Below, piece after piece: positions 50,321 to 59,879 of a stretch of DNA of 64,000 bases (within the stretch, counting starts at the first letter, position 1; each line of letters opens with the position of its first letter). Both the position numbers and the translations under genes were made by a program. The stretch spans positions 37,561,186-37,625,185 of the forward strand of contig CM039462.1 in assembly GCA_022414725.1 (NCBI GenBank), written 5' to 3'. This DNA is from Microglena sp. YARC (Eukaryota; Chlorophyta; Chlorophyceae; Chlamydomonadales; Chlamydomonadaceae). A model generated the notes under the pieces. That model saw only the letters and a list, made by a program, of their open reading frames with translations. It did no database searches and was not told the origin of the DNA.

Positions 50321-52700
50321 ATGGCAACGAAACCTCCGACAGTCGCTAAATTGAAGGAGCTACTAAAATCGGCCGAAGTAGCATACTCATAAAAGGACAA
50401 GAAGGACGATATTGTCCGTTTATGCGAAGACAATGGTCTCATCGCCAGACCCCCTCCAGAATACAAGACGGTGGAAAAAGATGTGTGTCGTGAAATGCGC
50501 CCTGAAGAAGGCAATGAGTCTTGACGATGAAGAATTCGGTAAGTTTAGGGAGCATGTGGACCAGCTCGTCAATGTGGTGAGCCGCATGTTACGGCGGTCC
50601 AGTCTTGTGCTGACTTTCCACATCACGAGTCTATTAGAGAAAGGTCTGGATATTCCAGACCTGTACAACATGAAAGATACCTACTGGAAGGATTGGCTCC
50701 GTATCGGGGTAGACGGAATCTTCCCTGATGAGGAAAGCAAGATATCGTACGAAGATGTGAAGGACTCCATCGGCGATGTAATTGGTAATGACGACGCTGA
50801 CTACATCAAGTCTTATCCGATCTATTTCGATCAGGTATTGAACTATGCAGGTCACACATTGAGCACTGTCGTGTCAAACAACGCATGGGTTCCTTTGATA
50901 CCACGTCTGGCCAGACTCACTTCCACCACTTTAAATAAATTAAATGCCCCGAAGACGCTGGACACATCGAAGATCATTCGGGGATACGACGTGATGCAGG
51001 CTATTCAGCAAGAAGTCCAAAACATGGAGGGATGGCCAGAGTCTGTTCAAGAGTACGTCAATGAAGTTAGGGAGATGCTGAGTGTTCCAGATGGAAGTCG
51101 AGTTTATGATAACTATGGCAAAGACATGGACTTTCCGACCATGGTCCGGTTTAATTATTGGATACAGACACGGTTGGAGGATATGGATGCACGTCGTATC
51201 CGATTGATGCCCATCTTCAATGTCCAACGGGTGCATGTTCGCCTTGACCTGAAGACCCTCGTGAACCTGTTCAGGCACATGTTCCCCAATGACCAGAACA
51301 TCGTTGAGCTTTCCAAGTGGGAACATGTAAAGAATCCCGAAAGCTTCATGTTGCCCCAGAGGCCTGCACAGAAGAAGAAAAAATCATGTGGTCCTGGTGA
51401 ATGGGATGCATACAAGTCGGTCCTGAAGCAGTACGATGATGATGTTAAGGATATCAAGGCTACTGACGAGTACAGACATGCAAAGGGTTTGTATGACACG
51501 CTTGTGAACGCCCGAAAAACAGTCGCAGGTTCCTTCTTCAGAAAACCACCTGTCAAGAATGGGTGGGTTTTCGACTGCAGCATCTGTACTGACGGAGTCT
51601 CTTTGAGCATGCAGTACAGCAAGACAGTACAGGTCCTTGTCTCAGATTTGAAGAAGACCTGTAAGAAGCCTCGTAAAGAAGAAGGTATCAAGATCGCAGA
51701 AAAATACGACGGCTCACTTAAAACGATATTGCCCGATATGGGTATCGTCGTCCTGGGTGTGGACCCAGGACGGAGCAACATCGCTACGGTAACGTATTTG
51801 GCAGACGATAAAAATAAGACATGGAAGCTGACACGTGGTGCATTTTACCACAAGTCGGGTATCAAGAAGCAGACAAGCAGAAGGAACTGCGTTTTGCTGA
51901 CATGATTCCTATGTGGGAGTCTCTGCGTGAAAATGGAGCAGCTTTGAGTACATCGAGGACGGATAAGATCTCCGCGTACTTGTCAAATTACGCTAAGTTT
52001 TCTGACGAGTGGTGGAGATTGGCTTTGCGACGCCGAGAATCCCGTGACAACTTGCAGCGTTACATCGGAAAACGAAAGGTCAAAGACTCTTTCTGGGCGG
52101 GTATCAAGCGGTGCATGATGAAAGAACTTCCTGGTATGAAGGTTTGCGTGGCCTACGGATCTGCCATCACGAAACTGAAGCCTACTGGACCTGGAGAAGT
52201 TGCAGTTCCCACTGGGGGCCATGTTCGCATCGTGTAAAAGAATTTTCAAAGAGGACGTTTCTGTGACAGATGAGTTCAAAACGACTCTTATGTCGTGGGA
52301 GACGGGTAAAGAAAAAGAACGTGTTTACAAGATCCCAAGTGTTTGTTCAGCAGACGTGAATCTTAGGTTGGGTGGTGAACGTTTTGGTCACACTAAATCG
52401 AAAACGATGCCAAAGGTCGCTGATTGCGACCACTTAGGGGTAAGGTTGTACAATAAACGTAAAGGAGCACAAGAGAAGCACAGGAGGGGTGGCTTCGCCA
52501 CTTCCCTTGTCGATTCTCAAAAATCGATTGAGCGGTACCCAGAGGTACGAGGACTGCGATTCTCTCCAGAAACATGCATTTACTCGGACCGGGATCGCTC
52601 TTCTGCTCTCACAATCGCAAGGCTGCACTGCATGGAATTGATGGGTCTAGGACGACCTCTTCCATTTGCCCACAGCAGCTCTGTTGTTGTTGATGAATAA
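50321..52700 (+). pseudogene. SAP-Fanzor, copy C, stop plus three frameshifts
   Basis: Codon 24 (50390) is TAA where copy B has TCA. Frame breaks occur at an A5 run (50475-50479), a missing G near 51875 and a G5 run (52214-52218). Outside these it matches copy A closely, including GVDPGRSN, VTDEFKTT and SDRDRSSA. Copy A is closer to C than to B, giving at least two subfamilies. Confidence 0.88.
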
Positions 52701-52704
52701 AAAC

Positions 52705-52785
52705 TCGTATTGTTGTAGACACCACTCGGTCCCCCTCCGGTGGTCGCGACAACATTAGGTTACACCGCAAGGTGTACCGTACACT
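52705..52785 (+). ncRNA. Candidate Fanzor guide-RNA scaffold (copy C)
   Basis: Outer stem TGTTGT (52711)/ACAACA (52749), inner ACCAC (52721)/GTGGT (52740) with CGG/CCG above it; second hairpin TACACC-GCAA-GGTGTA (52761-52776), a GNRA tetraloop. Same layout as copy B with one compensatory pair. Confidence 0.65.
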
Positions 52786-52816
52786 CCGGTTTCATTTTAG
52801 TATTCCGTCGAGTGTA

Positions 52817-52933
52817 TTCGAGAGAGGCCTCACTTCGTTTGACGCATGTACAATGGCTAACATGGCATTCAGTGTACTTTTTCGTGATAAACCTTATGAG
52901 ATCAGACAGGACGAGGAGGGTTGCAACAGTTGA
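52817..52933 (+). pseudogene. Ankyrin-like protein, 3' part, after the transposon
   Basis: It begins FERGLTSFDACTMANMAF and ends EEGCNS at a TGA (52931-52933). The frame is continuous with CTA at 50053-50055. Confidence 0.72.
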
Positions 52934-52976
52934 CTCGTTTGCTTTCCGAAAATAAGTAAACCTAACAGTGTATAAG

Positions 52977-53133
52977 GAATTTGCATGTACTAAATATCAG
53001 AATGCCATGTATGGCAACCAACGCTTCTGTAAAATTGGCAAGGCCTCCGATGCCCGTGGTGTCTCCAGGACCGTCCTCCGTCGATGGGCGGATAATGGCA
53101 CGATCCGGACTCCAGGCAACTAACGTCTCTTTG
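52977..53133 (+). pseudogene. IS607-type serine recombinase N-terminal fragment
   Basis: Frame from ATGTATGG at 53005: FCKIGKASDARGVSRTVLRR, then WADNGTIRTPGN followed by a stop at 53128. This is the MerR-like helix-turn-helix (IGxAS..GVS..TLRRWxxxGxIxxxRTPG) of IS607-family TnpA recombinases, which in giant viruses often travel with TnpB. The catalytic domain is missing. The first bases are duplicated at 48903 and 54596. Confidence 0.72.
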
Positions 53134-53429
53134 ACCCAAGCAGCATCCAAGGCTACCTCATCGAGCAGGAAAAAAAACCAGCAGTCGTCAAGTCATTCTC
53201 TACGCACGTGTGTCCTCACACAAACAACAACCCGACCTGCTCAGACAGCAATTGTTCTTGCAAACCCATATTTCTGACAAACATTCCGGATGCGAGCAAG
53301 TCATTGAAGTCAAGGACGTCGGATCAGGGCTCAACTTCAAGCGCCCAGGACTTTTACGAGTATTGGGACTCGTCACGGCAGAATATCATATTATACTTCC
53401 ACTTTGCCTTATCATTTCTCAACTCAATC
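53134..53429. other. Upstream region of SIM/J-like copy 2
   Basis: No supported gene. Bases 53380-53429 are shared with 61432-61481 and may be the common promoter/5' region (ATATCATATTATACTTCCACTTTGCC). Confidence 0.45.
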
Positions 53430-54260
53430 ATGTCAGAACAACCGTGCATCATCGACCTATCAATGGACGACGAAGACATTGTTCGAGACTGTGTTGTATC
53501 CTTGGTATCTGATGATGAGTCTGACTACGAGCCCGAGCCCGAGCTCGAGCCATTGTCCGACGACGAAGAGCCATTGTCCGACGACGAAGAGCCATTGTCC
53601 GACGACGAAGAGCCATTGTCCGACGACGAAGAGCCATTGTCCGACGACGAAGAGCCATTGTCCGACGACGAAGAGCCATTGTCCGACGACGAAGAGCCAT
53701 TGTCCGACGACGAAGAGCCATTGTCCGACGACGAAGAGCCATTGTCCGACGACGAAGAGCCCGAGCCCGAGCTCTTTTCCGACGATTACGAGCCCGAGCT
53801 CTTTTCCGACGATTACGAGCCCGAGCCCTTTTCCGACAATTACGAGCCCGAGCCCGACATGTCTGACGACGACGAGCCCGAACCTGCCTATCAGCCGGCC
53901 CACGCGTTTGAAGACTTAGCCGGCATGATGGCGAGGACCGGGATATTAGAAACGTTCCTCGCAGGCGGGCCTACCCAGGCGACCATGTCCACCAGCTGGT
54001 GGACGTACTGGTTGTCAAACAAAGCCGTTGACACCTGGATGACTGGCGTTTGGACGAGGAAGGAAAAGAAGAACATGATCCTGAGTCTGCATCCCGACAA
54101 GGCCAACTCCTTGCGCGATGCGCGCATGACCGATGATGATCACAGGTGGATGGACAAACTGTCCCAAAACCTTAATGGAGCCCTCAACGAGGTGCACCAC
54201 GTGATTCCATGCGAGATGTATGAAATCCTATACTTGCTCTTTAATACTGAGTTGGCTTAA
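53430..54260 (+). CDS. SIM / acidic / J-like protein, copy 2 (repeat-expanded)
   Basis: Same SIM opening as copy 1. A 21-bp unit (GAGCCATTGTCCGACGACGAA, residues EPLSDDE) is repeated about ten times at 53545-53760, against one unit in copy 3. Degenerate EPELFSDDY units follow. The conserved C-terminal half is nearly unchanged (NMILSLHPDKANSLRDARM). The start ATG is 53430; a longer frame from 53208 adds unrelated sequence. Confidence 0.75.
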   Translation: MSEQPCIIDLSMDDEDIVRDCVVSLVSDDESDYEPEPELEPLSDDEEPLSDDEEPLSDDEEPLSDDEEPLSDDEEPLSDDEEPLSDDEEPLSDDEEPLSDDEEPLSDDEEPEPELFSDDYEPELFSDDYEPEPFSDNYEPEPDMSDDDEPEPAYQPAHAFEDLAGMMARTGILETFLAGGPTQATMSTSWWTYWLSNKAVDTWMTGVWTRKEKKNMILSLHPDKANSLRDARMTDDDHRWMDKLSQNLNGALNEVHHVIPCEMYEILYLLFNTELA

Positions 54261-54405
54261 ATTGCTGCTTTTGGTTAGGTTTTCGAGCAGGACACACCTA
54301 CGAGAACCATGATGGCATGCAACTGCATCGTCCACACAGATTTCTTGGCTCCGGGTGTCACATGGGAGTTGGCATGGCTTGACGTGTAATAAGGAATTTG
54401 CATGT
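54261..54405. other. 3' flank of copy 2
   Basis: Matches 48578-48720 nearly base for base. Confidence 0.5.
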
Positions 54406-54578
54406 AATGGGCGTTCCTGCCTCCCGGCCGATTTTGACTGGTTGCTAAACATGGTATGGAGCGGATTTGTGATTCCTTGGTGCTGATGTCTCAAGCTAGC
54501 GAGTAGTTCAGGAGGCTCTAAATCCTGATTATAAATTTAGATTATAAAAAAATCGGCCGGGAGGCAGGAACGCCCATT
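54406..54578. mobile_element. AATGGGCG element, copy 7, TSD ATGT
   Basis: Same position in the duplicated segment as copy 6, so it was present before the duplication. It has a 7-bp internal repeat (TTTAGATTATAA). Confidence 0.92.
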
Positions 54579-55321
54579 ATGTACTAAATATCAGAATGCC
54601 ATGTATGGCAACCAACGCTTCTGTAAAATTCTTCAACCTGCTGCACCTTATTCAACCTGCTGCACCTTATTCAACCTGCTGCACCTTCTTCAACCTCCTC
54701 CCCTGTCGCCATACTCCTCTGTAGATACCCCCCATCCCTCCTCCCCAGTCATCGTCGCTTGTTTTCTTGCGTTTTTCTTACCTTGCTGCTACACTACACA
54801 CAGTTTTTTACTGTGTTTACCATGGGGTTGCATGGGGCATGCGGTGTGTGCCATGTGGTTGCTGTGTGTGCCATGGGGTTGCATGGGGCATGCGGTGTGT
54901 GCCATGGGGTTGCATGGGGCATGCGGTGTGTGCCATGGGGTTGCGGAGCGGGTTTCGCGATCTATTTATTCTTCCATTCTTTCATTATTTCATTCACAAA
55001 ACCCATTCACAAAACCCATTTGTTTCTTCACGTCCAATGTAAACACGATCAATATCATTGACTATATTCATTGGTTTTTCATTTGATGACTACAACATTT
55101 AATTCCACGCACTTGTACACTCAGGCACAACAATCAACATCATGGGATCCGCCGTTTGCGTGAGGATGCCGGGGCTTTGAAGTTTTGTCAACGACTTCAC
55201 CCGTTTGCGTGAGCGCGCCGGCCCACTCGATCCATTCATCAAGCGTCTGTTTTTTTTTGTCGGAGGCCTCATTATTAATATAAAGCGACTATTTGTGTGT
55301 GTGTGTAATACACCTGTTGTC
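54579..55321. other. Duplicated flank, CATGC minisatellite, no intact gene
   Basis: Paralogous to 48887-49428 until GGGATCCG near 55150, where the two copies diverge. Three GCCATGGGGTTGCATGGGGC units, one more than at 49.1 kb. Confidence 0.55.
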
Positions 55322-55678
55322 ATGACTTCTACAGGCATTGTTCCCATGTCGATAAGCTATATGAATCGCACCGTCCACGTGCTCCGGAGTGACATGGCGC
55401 CAGACATAGTCATCAAGCTTCAAAGCCTGTCAAACCACACGGGACGCGTTTGGACAGAGAATGTAGATGGTATCACAGTGTTCACACCTGAGCTGAGTGT
55501 GCATGATACAACAGATGTAACTACCGTTAAGGCTGCGCGCGTGGAGAACACCTACATCATCGAGATTAATCGGTCATATGTCATCGCTTACTGCGGCATT
55601 CAAATTCTAAGGATTTGCAGACAGCAGCAGCAAGCTATGTTTGTGTGCAACGGTTCCACTATGGATGCTACAACTTGA
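55322..55678 (+). CDS. Unrecognised beta-rich protein
   Basis: Chosen start is ATG 55322 (MTSTGIVPMSISYMNRTV). About 118 residues with alternating strands (RVENTYIIEINRSYVIAYCG). Size and style resemble the ORF at 27729-28214. No family recognised. Both are followed by a Fanzor-side transposon end. Confidence 0.45.
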   Translation: MTSTGIVPMSISYMNRTVHVLRSDMAPDIVIKLQSLSNHTGRVWTENVDGITVFTPELSVHDTTDVTTVKAARVENTYIIEINRSYVIAYCGIQILRICRQQQQAMFVCNGSTMDATT

Positions 55679-55690
55679 CATGGAGGATCG

Positions 55691-55797
55691 TACAGTCAAC
55701 GCTGTGTACGGCACACCTTACGGTGTATCACCTAATGGTGTAGCAACCCACGGGGCAGTGGAACACCAATACGATTTTGAATCAACAAATCTCGAGA
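55691..55797 (-). mobile_element. Solo hairpin region of the 437-bp elements
   Basis: TACAGTCAACG then GTGTACGGCACACCTTACGG and the first hairpin (GGTGTAGCAACCCACGGGGC), ending at TTGAATCAACAAAT. Terminal bases and body are missing. Confidence 0.75.
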
Positions 55798-55966
55798 CTG
55801 TCATGTTGCTTACATTCGCAAGTATTAGCCACTCTGATCAAACTTTTCAGCAATGTGTACAACAATCGACCGTCTTTCCAAGTTGTACATAGAGAATTGT
55901 AATTGATTCAATATACTGTAACATTATTGACCGGTTTGAGTGTAAACTAAAAACACATCTTAGCTC
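55798..55966. other. Intergenic region
   Basis: AT-rich, no gene seen. Confidence 0.35.
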
Positions 55967-56257
55967 ATGGGTGCATTGCCACAAGATGTGTTAGACACGA
56001 TCATCAACATGATTGATACGCAAACAAAGATCTTGCTGTACGACTCAAAGGTGTTGCATGATATAGTTTCGTTAACAATGTATAAAAATATAGAGGAAGA
56101 CATTTTTGAGAAATTCAAGGTGCAACACAACAAGCAGCTGCATTCTTGTCTCAAATGCTTACAATATCATGTGTGGAGTGACGGGACTCCAATGAAGAAC
56201 AGGTGTAGGCACTTCTATAAAATTGTCAGGGGCCGAACACGTATCCGCGCTGAATGA
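55967..56257 (+). CDS. Small F-box-like protein
   Basis: GALPQDVLDTIINMID resembles an F-box first helix. The rest is charged with a CLKCL pair (HSCLKCLQYHVWSDGT). 96 residues, intact. Confidence 0.5.
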   Translation: MGALPQDVLDTIINMIDTQTKILLYDSKVLHDIVSLTMYKNIEEDIFEKFKVQHNKQLHSCLKCLQYHVWSDGTPMKNRCRHFYKIVRGRTRIRAE

Positions 56258-56459
56258 CAAGTGCATTGCTCACAACTCAGCAAAAACGCACACTCCATCT
56301 CGGGAACAACAATTATTTCAACAACAAATAAATACTGAAGAATTCTTCCGGAGGCTCCTCTGAAAAGATACATTTTCTTTTTTCGACTGCTTAAAATCCT
56401 GCTTCGTCGATACAAACAACGTTAGAGCTGTCTCTGTACTTTTGAATGTCCGTAGAGAA

Positions 56460-56837
56460 TTATAATGTATGCACAGGATTCACTCTTTGCCCCCCTGGTC
56501 TATTTGCGCTAATCAGTTGTTTCAATTCGCTGATTGTGACACTACATGCATCGAGAGCATCCTCTATGATGTCGAACCCCTTCTCCTGCGCCCACATCAG
56601 TGCTTGACGGCCGCAGAAGAGTCCATTGTCATCTCTGATGGCTGGCAATGAAGTCACCTGCCACACCGAGAGTAGTTCAGTCACGCAATATGTAAGGGGC
56701 TCATCAAGTGCTATGATGCGAAACCCCATGACCTGTAGTGGATGTAATATATGGTTGTATGCTTCAATTGACGGACAAGAGGCAGATACGATGACAAATT
56801 TGTGTCCCATGTTGGTTGTTATTAATACATAAGCCAA
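56460..56837 (-). CDS. Thioredoxin/glutaredoxin-like protein
   Basis: 125 residues. FVIVSASCPSIEAYNHIL places one cysteine where the redox CxxC/CxxS site lies, and WQVTSLPAIRDDNGLFCG holds the cis-Pro strand of thioredoxin folds. A helical tail follows. Single-Cys forms occur in giant viruses. Assignment from two motifs. Confidence 0.5.
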   Translation of the reverse strand: MAYVLITTNMGHKFVIVSASCPSIEAYNHILHPLQVMGFRIIALDEPLTYCVTELLSVWQVTSLPAIRDDNGLFCGRQALMWAQEKGFDIIEDALDACSVTISELKQLISANRPGGQRVNPVHTL

Positions 56838-56863
56838 TATTTTGCAATCAGACGCGCACCACC

Positions 56864-56955
56864 TACAGTCGGCGGAACAGTAAAATGAAACATATATCAG
56901 AAATAAATGTACGACATCGCCGTTAGAAAATTGTCGTTAAGAATTCTCGACATAC
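56864..56955 (+). mobile_element. Solo transposase-side end with first transposase codons
   Basis: TACAGTCGGCGGAACAGTAA, then ATGTACGACATCGCCG and GAAAATTGTCGTTAAGAAT, ending abruptly at 56955. Confidence 0.8.
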
Positions 56956-56994
56956 AAGAAAAGCGCAGTAGCGGGTCGGAAGCTGTTACGTTTG

Positions 56995-57160
56995 TCACAG
57001 ACCACTTGTAGAGTCCGCCCACAAAGCTTCATTGTATTCATCCAGCTTGACGTGTGTACGGACGTGGATGACTTGACAGTTCAGGTCCCATGCAAACCCA
57101 CCTATTGAATGCGTTTCCGCGGTCTCAGAATCGCGAGTGAACTTTGTGAAACTAGCAAGC
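56995..57160 (-). pseudogene. Unrecognised gene fragment
   Basis: LASFTKFTRDSETAETHSIG and FAWDLNCQVIHVRTHVKLDE look coding. The 5' side is cut by the solo end at 57165-57200. Confidence 0.4.
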
Positions 57161-57164
57161 CAAG

Positions 57165-57200
57165 TATAAGGTGTGTCCCACTTTATTTGAGAACATATCG
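57165..57200. mobile_element. Solo TTGTTCTCAAATA-family end
   Basis: AAGGTGTGTCCCACTTTATTTGAGAAC, reverse complement of the family tip. Confidence 0.65.
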
Positions 57201-57220
57201 CTCTCTGGCAGATAAACAAT

Positions 57221-58009
57221 ATGTGCCTCACTCGCTCAAGTTTGCAGACATGGCGTGACACCTATCCTACCAGCCACGCCATTCCAGATGCTGACATGGA
57301 TGTAGCATTGCAGATGTACTCGAACCTATGGCCTACTCTTGACCATAGCAGACATTACTGCCTGAACCCTTTGATCTTGGCTGCCGAGCTCCTAGAGCAC
57401 GCTGGGGTGGGGCTCTACCCCAATGTAAAACGCTTCAAGGGTGAGAAAGGTCGGCGTTACAAGTACACAATAGAGCAAATGATCTTAACAGGAACCACTC
57501 ATGGCATCGTTTTCAACAACTGTCGTAGACCTACACTTGACGGAATACTAAAATGAAACCGTTTTCTGGAGTGTACGGCACACCTTACGGTGTAACCAAA
57601 TGGTGTAGCAACCCACGGGGCAGTGGAACACCAATACGATTTTGAATCAACAAATTGCAGGATGTTAACGAGAATATCGTGGTTCTTTTTTAGATCACGG
57701 CTCTCCATCCTGCAGACTCCGTATCGTTCTTTTGTCGGTACTTTCGAGAGTGTCCATTGAAGGACCAGCCGCACTTAAGCGATCGACTCTTCCCCGGTAC
57801 CGTGGCCCAAAAGAACACGGGGTCTTTGTTGATGTGCAATGCGTCATGAAAGGAGGTTTCTTTGCTGGACGGGCCATTTTGTAGGACCATCCACTCGTAC
57901 ACTATAATGTCTGTCGACGCCTTATACCGTTTATTGGGATGTTTCATTTTACTGTTCCGCCGACTGTAGATTCTCGTTAGAAATTATGCGTTTCTTGTGT
58001 ACTCTGTAA
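57221..58009 (+). pseudogene. Unrecognised protein interrupted by a 437-bp element
   Basis: From ATG 57221: WRDTYPTSHAIPDADMDVAL and LNPLILAAELLEHAGVGLYP. The element at 57532-57968 interrupts it after FNNCRRP. The frame would resume RFSLEIMRFLCTL and stop at 58009 if the element were removed leaving one TA. The 5' start is against a solo transposon end, so it may be truncated. Confidence 0.5.
57532..57968 (-). mobile_element. 437-bp non-autonomous element, copy F4
   Basis: Same length and almost identical to F3 in reverse orientation; 85-codon ORF at 57947-57690 and hairpins near the 57532 end. Confidence 0.92.
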
Positions 58010-58169
58010 CTTTTAAGTCAACAGTAGTTGCCTCGTTTGCTTTCCGAAAATAACTAATCTTCGAAACGCTGTCGATACCAAATGGTGGTCATGACAAGCA
58101 GAGCCCCCGTATTCATGGAAAAAATACAGAGAACGGGGTCTAGTTGACGTGGTTTTTAAGTGGCCACGT

Positions 58170-58784
58170 CTAGTTGACGTGGTTTCTCACGATGAAAGGC
58201 ACGAGCACGTGACTGACCATGTGATTCCTTTTCCTCTGGAGGTGTTCGCGGTATCGCTCTGCGATCACTCGAACTGCCTTACTGACGCGCAGCCAAGACA
58301 TGCAAATCTTCTCGAAGAAGACCTCCTGGATTTCTGTATCAAAGTAAGAGATCGACAGTGTATCGGCGCCAAATAAGTCGAGGTTGATGTCCTTGGATCC
58401 AGGTCGGATGATGAACAGCCTCTCCAGTATGCGGTAGATGGTAGATGGTTCTTCGGTCATACACAAGGCTTCCAGCGCAAACAACTTGTGTCTGTTCCTT
58501 TTGTCCATGTACAATTTGGAGTCATAGCATTCAGACATGTACATTCCATCGATTTTATGGTCCACGAACTTAGAGAACGCTGGGAAGGAAGCGTCTCCGA
58601 ATGTGAACATCACAGGTGGAAAAGTGTATATGTTGTATACCAGATGCGGATCATACGGATCATGTGATTTGTATGCAGCATTAGCAAGTTGCAACCATAT
58701 TTTCTCACCGACTGTTGACATATTAGTTAGATTTTGGATAGAGTTGGTTTGGTTGTCTTCTTGCTCAGATGGAAATGGTTTCAA
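58170..58784 (-). CDS. Unrecognised protein with basic C-terminal helix
   Basis: Start at 58784 or at internal ATG 58724 (MSTVGEKIWLQLANAAYK). Segments FVDHKIDGMYMSECYDSK and FFEKICMSWLRVSKAVRVIA. The tail ERYREHLQRKRNHM resembles that of 7573-8193. Intact. An upstream inverted pair CGTCTAGTTGACGTGG lies near 58140-58185 on the 3' side and could be a terminator-like hairpin. Confidence 0.55.
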   Translation of the reverse strand: MKPFPSEQEDNQTNSIQNLTNMSTVGEKIWLQLANAAYKSHDPYDPHLVYNIYTFPPVMFTFGDASFPAFSKFVDHKIDGMYMSECYDSKLYMDKRNRHKLFALEALCMTEEPSTIYRILERLFIIRPGSKDINLDLFGADTLSISYFDTEIQEVFFEKICMSWLRVSKAVRVIAERYREHLQRKRNHMVSHVLVPFIVRNHVN

Positions 58785-58797
58785 TTTTTTTAAACCC

Positions 58798-58832
58798 TAC
58801 AGTCGGCGTAACAGTAAAATGAAACAATGACT
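58798..58832 (+). mobile_element. Solo transposase-side end
   Basis: TACAGTCGGCGTAACAGTAA then ATGAAACAATG; cut by the next element. Confidence 0.7.
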
Positions 58833-59001
58833 TACAATGGGCGTTCCTGCCTCCCGGCCGATTTTGCCTGGTTGCGAAACATTGAATGGAGCGGAATTGT
58901 GATTCCTTGGTGCTTATGTCTCAAGCTAGCGAGTCGTTCAGGATGCTCTAAATCCTGATTAGAAATTTTAAAAAATCGTCCGGGAGGCAGGAACGCCCAT
59001 T
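58833..59001. mobile_element. AATGGGCG element, copy 8, TSD TTAC
   Basis: 169 bp, flanked by TTAC on both sides. Confidence 0.9.
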
Positions 59002-59065
59002 TTACCTCTTCAACCTGCTGCACCCCCCCAACGTTGCCCAAAAGCAACGATCTGCAGTCTGGATG

Positions 59066-59103
59066 ATTATAAGGTGTGTCCCACTTTATTTGAGAACTAC
59101 TGT
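59066..59103. mobile_element. Solo TTGTTCTCAAATA-family end
   Basis: TATAAGGTGTGTCCCACTTTATTTGAGAACTACTGTA, tip facing right, just upstream of the RNA ligase. Confidence 0.65.
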
Positions 59104-59134
59104 AAGGCTACACCGACACCTGTATGTTAGTCGA

Positions 59135-59877
59135 ATGCCGGCCTTCATTCCATTTCCCCCGATCCAGCAGTTCAGGAACGTCCTGAAAGAGTTGTCGGAA
59201 GCGCGATCCCGCAGACGCTCAAGTTCCGAGGCACGGTCAAACTGCACGGGACGCACTCGGACATTGTGAGGCACTTCATTATTGGAACCCCTGACTTCGT
59301 CGACACCATTCAGTCTCGAAACAGAATCCTGTCAGTCGACAACGACAACCAAGGCTGCCACATGTTTCTGACTGCGAAGAAGTACTCCGATCTGTTCGAT
59401 CATATCCAAGCGATCCATGGAGCAGATATAAGATCGAACATAGTCGTATGTGGCGAGTACTGCGGTAAAGGTGTGCAGAACAAGGTGGCACTGTGTAAGC
59501 TCGCCAATATGTTTGTGATATTTGCGATCAGAATCGACTATGAATGGGTTGACATGACCAAGTACAGCACGGTGTTCTGTCAGGAGGAATGGATCTTCAA
59601 CATCATGAACTTTCCGACGTACGAGGTGGAAGTCGACATGAGCGACACGCAGCCCGCGCAAGACTACATGGCGGATCTCACGAACTCCGTGGATGCAGAG
59701 TGTCCGTTCGCGTACCAAATGGCCGGTGTCAAGGGTGGTGGCGAGGGCATCGTGTGGACGTGCGTGGACCACCCATCGTCTCGTCTGTGGTTCAAGACGA
59801 AGGGCAAGACGCATTGCACTGCCGTCACGAAGCAAGCGGTGCCTTCGCAGGCAGAGTACATCAAGACTGATCGATAA
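59135..59877 (+). pseudogene. Rnl2-like RNA ligase, frameshifted and 3' truncated
   Basis: RNA ligases seal nicks by a lysyl-AMP intermediate. The opening IPFPPIQQFRNVLKEL is typical of this family. Motif I is VKLHGTHSD (adenylated Lys), motif III VCGEYCGKGVQ, motif IV GEGIVW, motif V LWFKTKGKTH. A frameshift lies near 59205-59225, between KELSE and the strand leading to motif I. After QAEYIKTDR the frame stops in sequence repeated at 59873 and 59901 (TGATCGATAATCTCACAT), next to a transposase fragment, so the C-terminal domain is gone. Confidence 0.82.
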
Positions 59878-59879
59878 TC

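Larger units (their letters stand above)
50054..52816 (+). mobile_element. Fanzor transposon, copy C (2.76 kb, transposase mostly deleted)
   Basis: TACAGTTGGCGGAACAGTAA at 50054; CCGTCGAGTGTA ends at 52816. The transposase is reduced to its first ~20 and last ~35 codons, joined at about 50170. Fanzor is nearly full length but damaged. A-type hairpins are at 52705-52785. Confidence 0.93.

Noticed and set aside
53449..53903. MALRRRT and VVGQWLF repeat ORFs
   Set aside because: Antisense of the EPLSDDE coding repeats.
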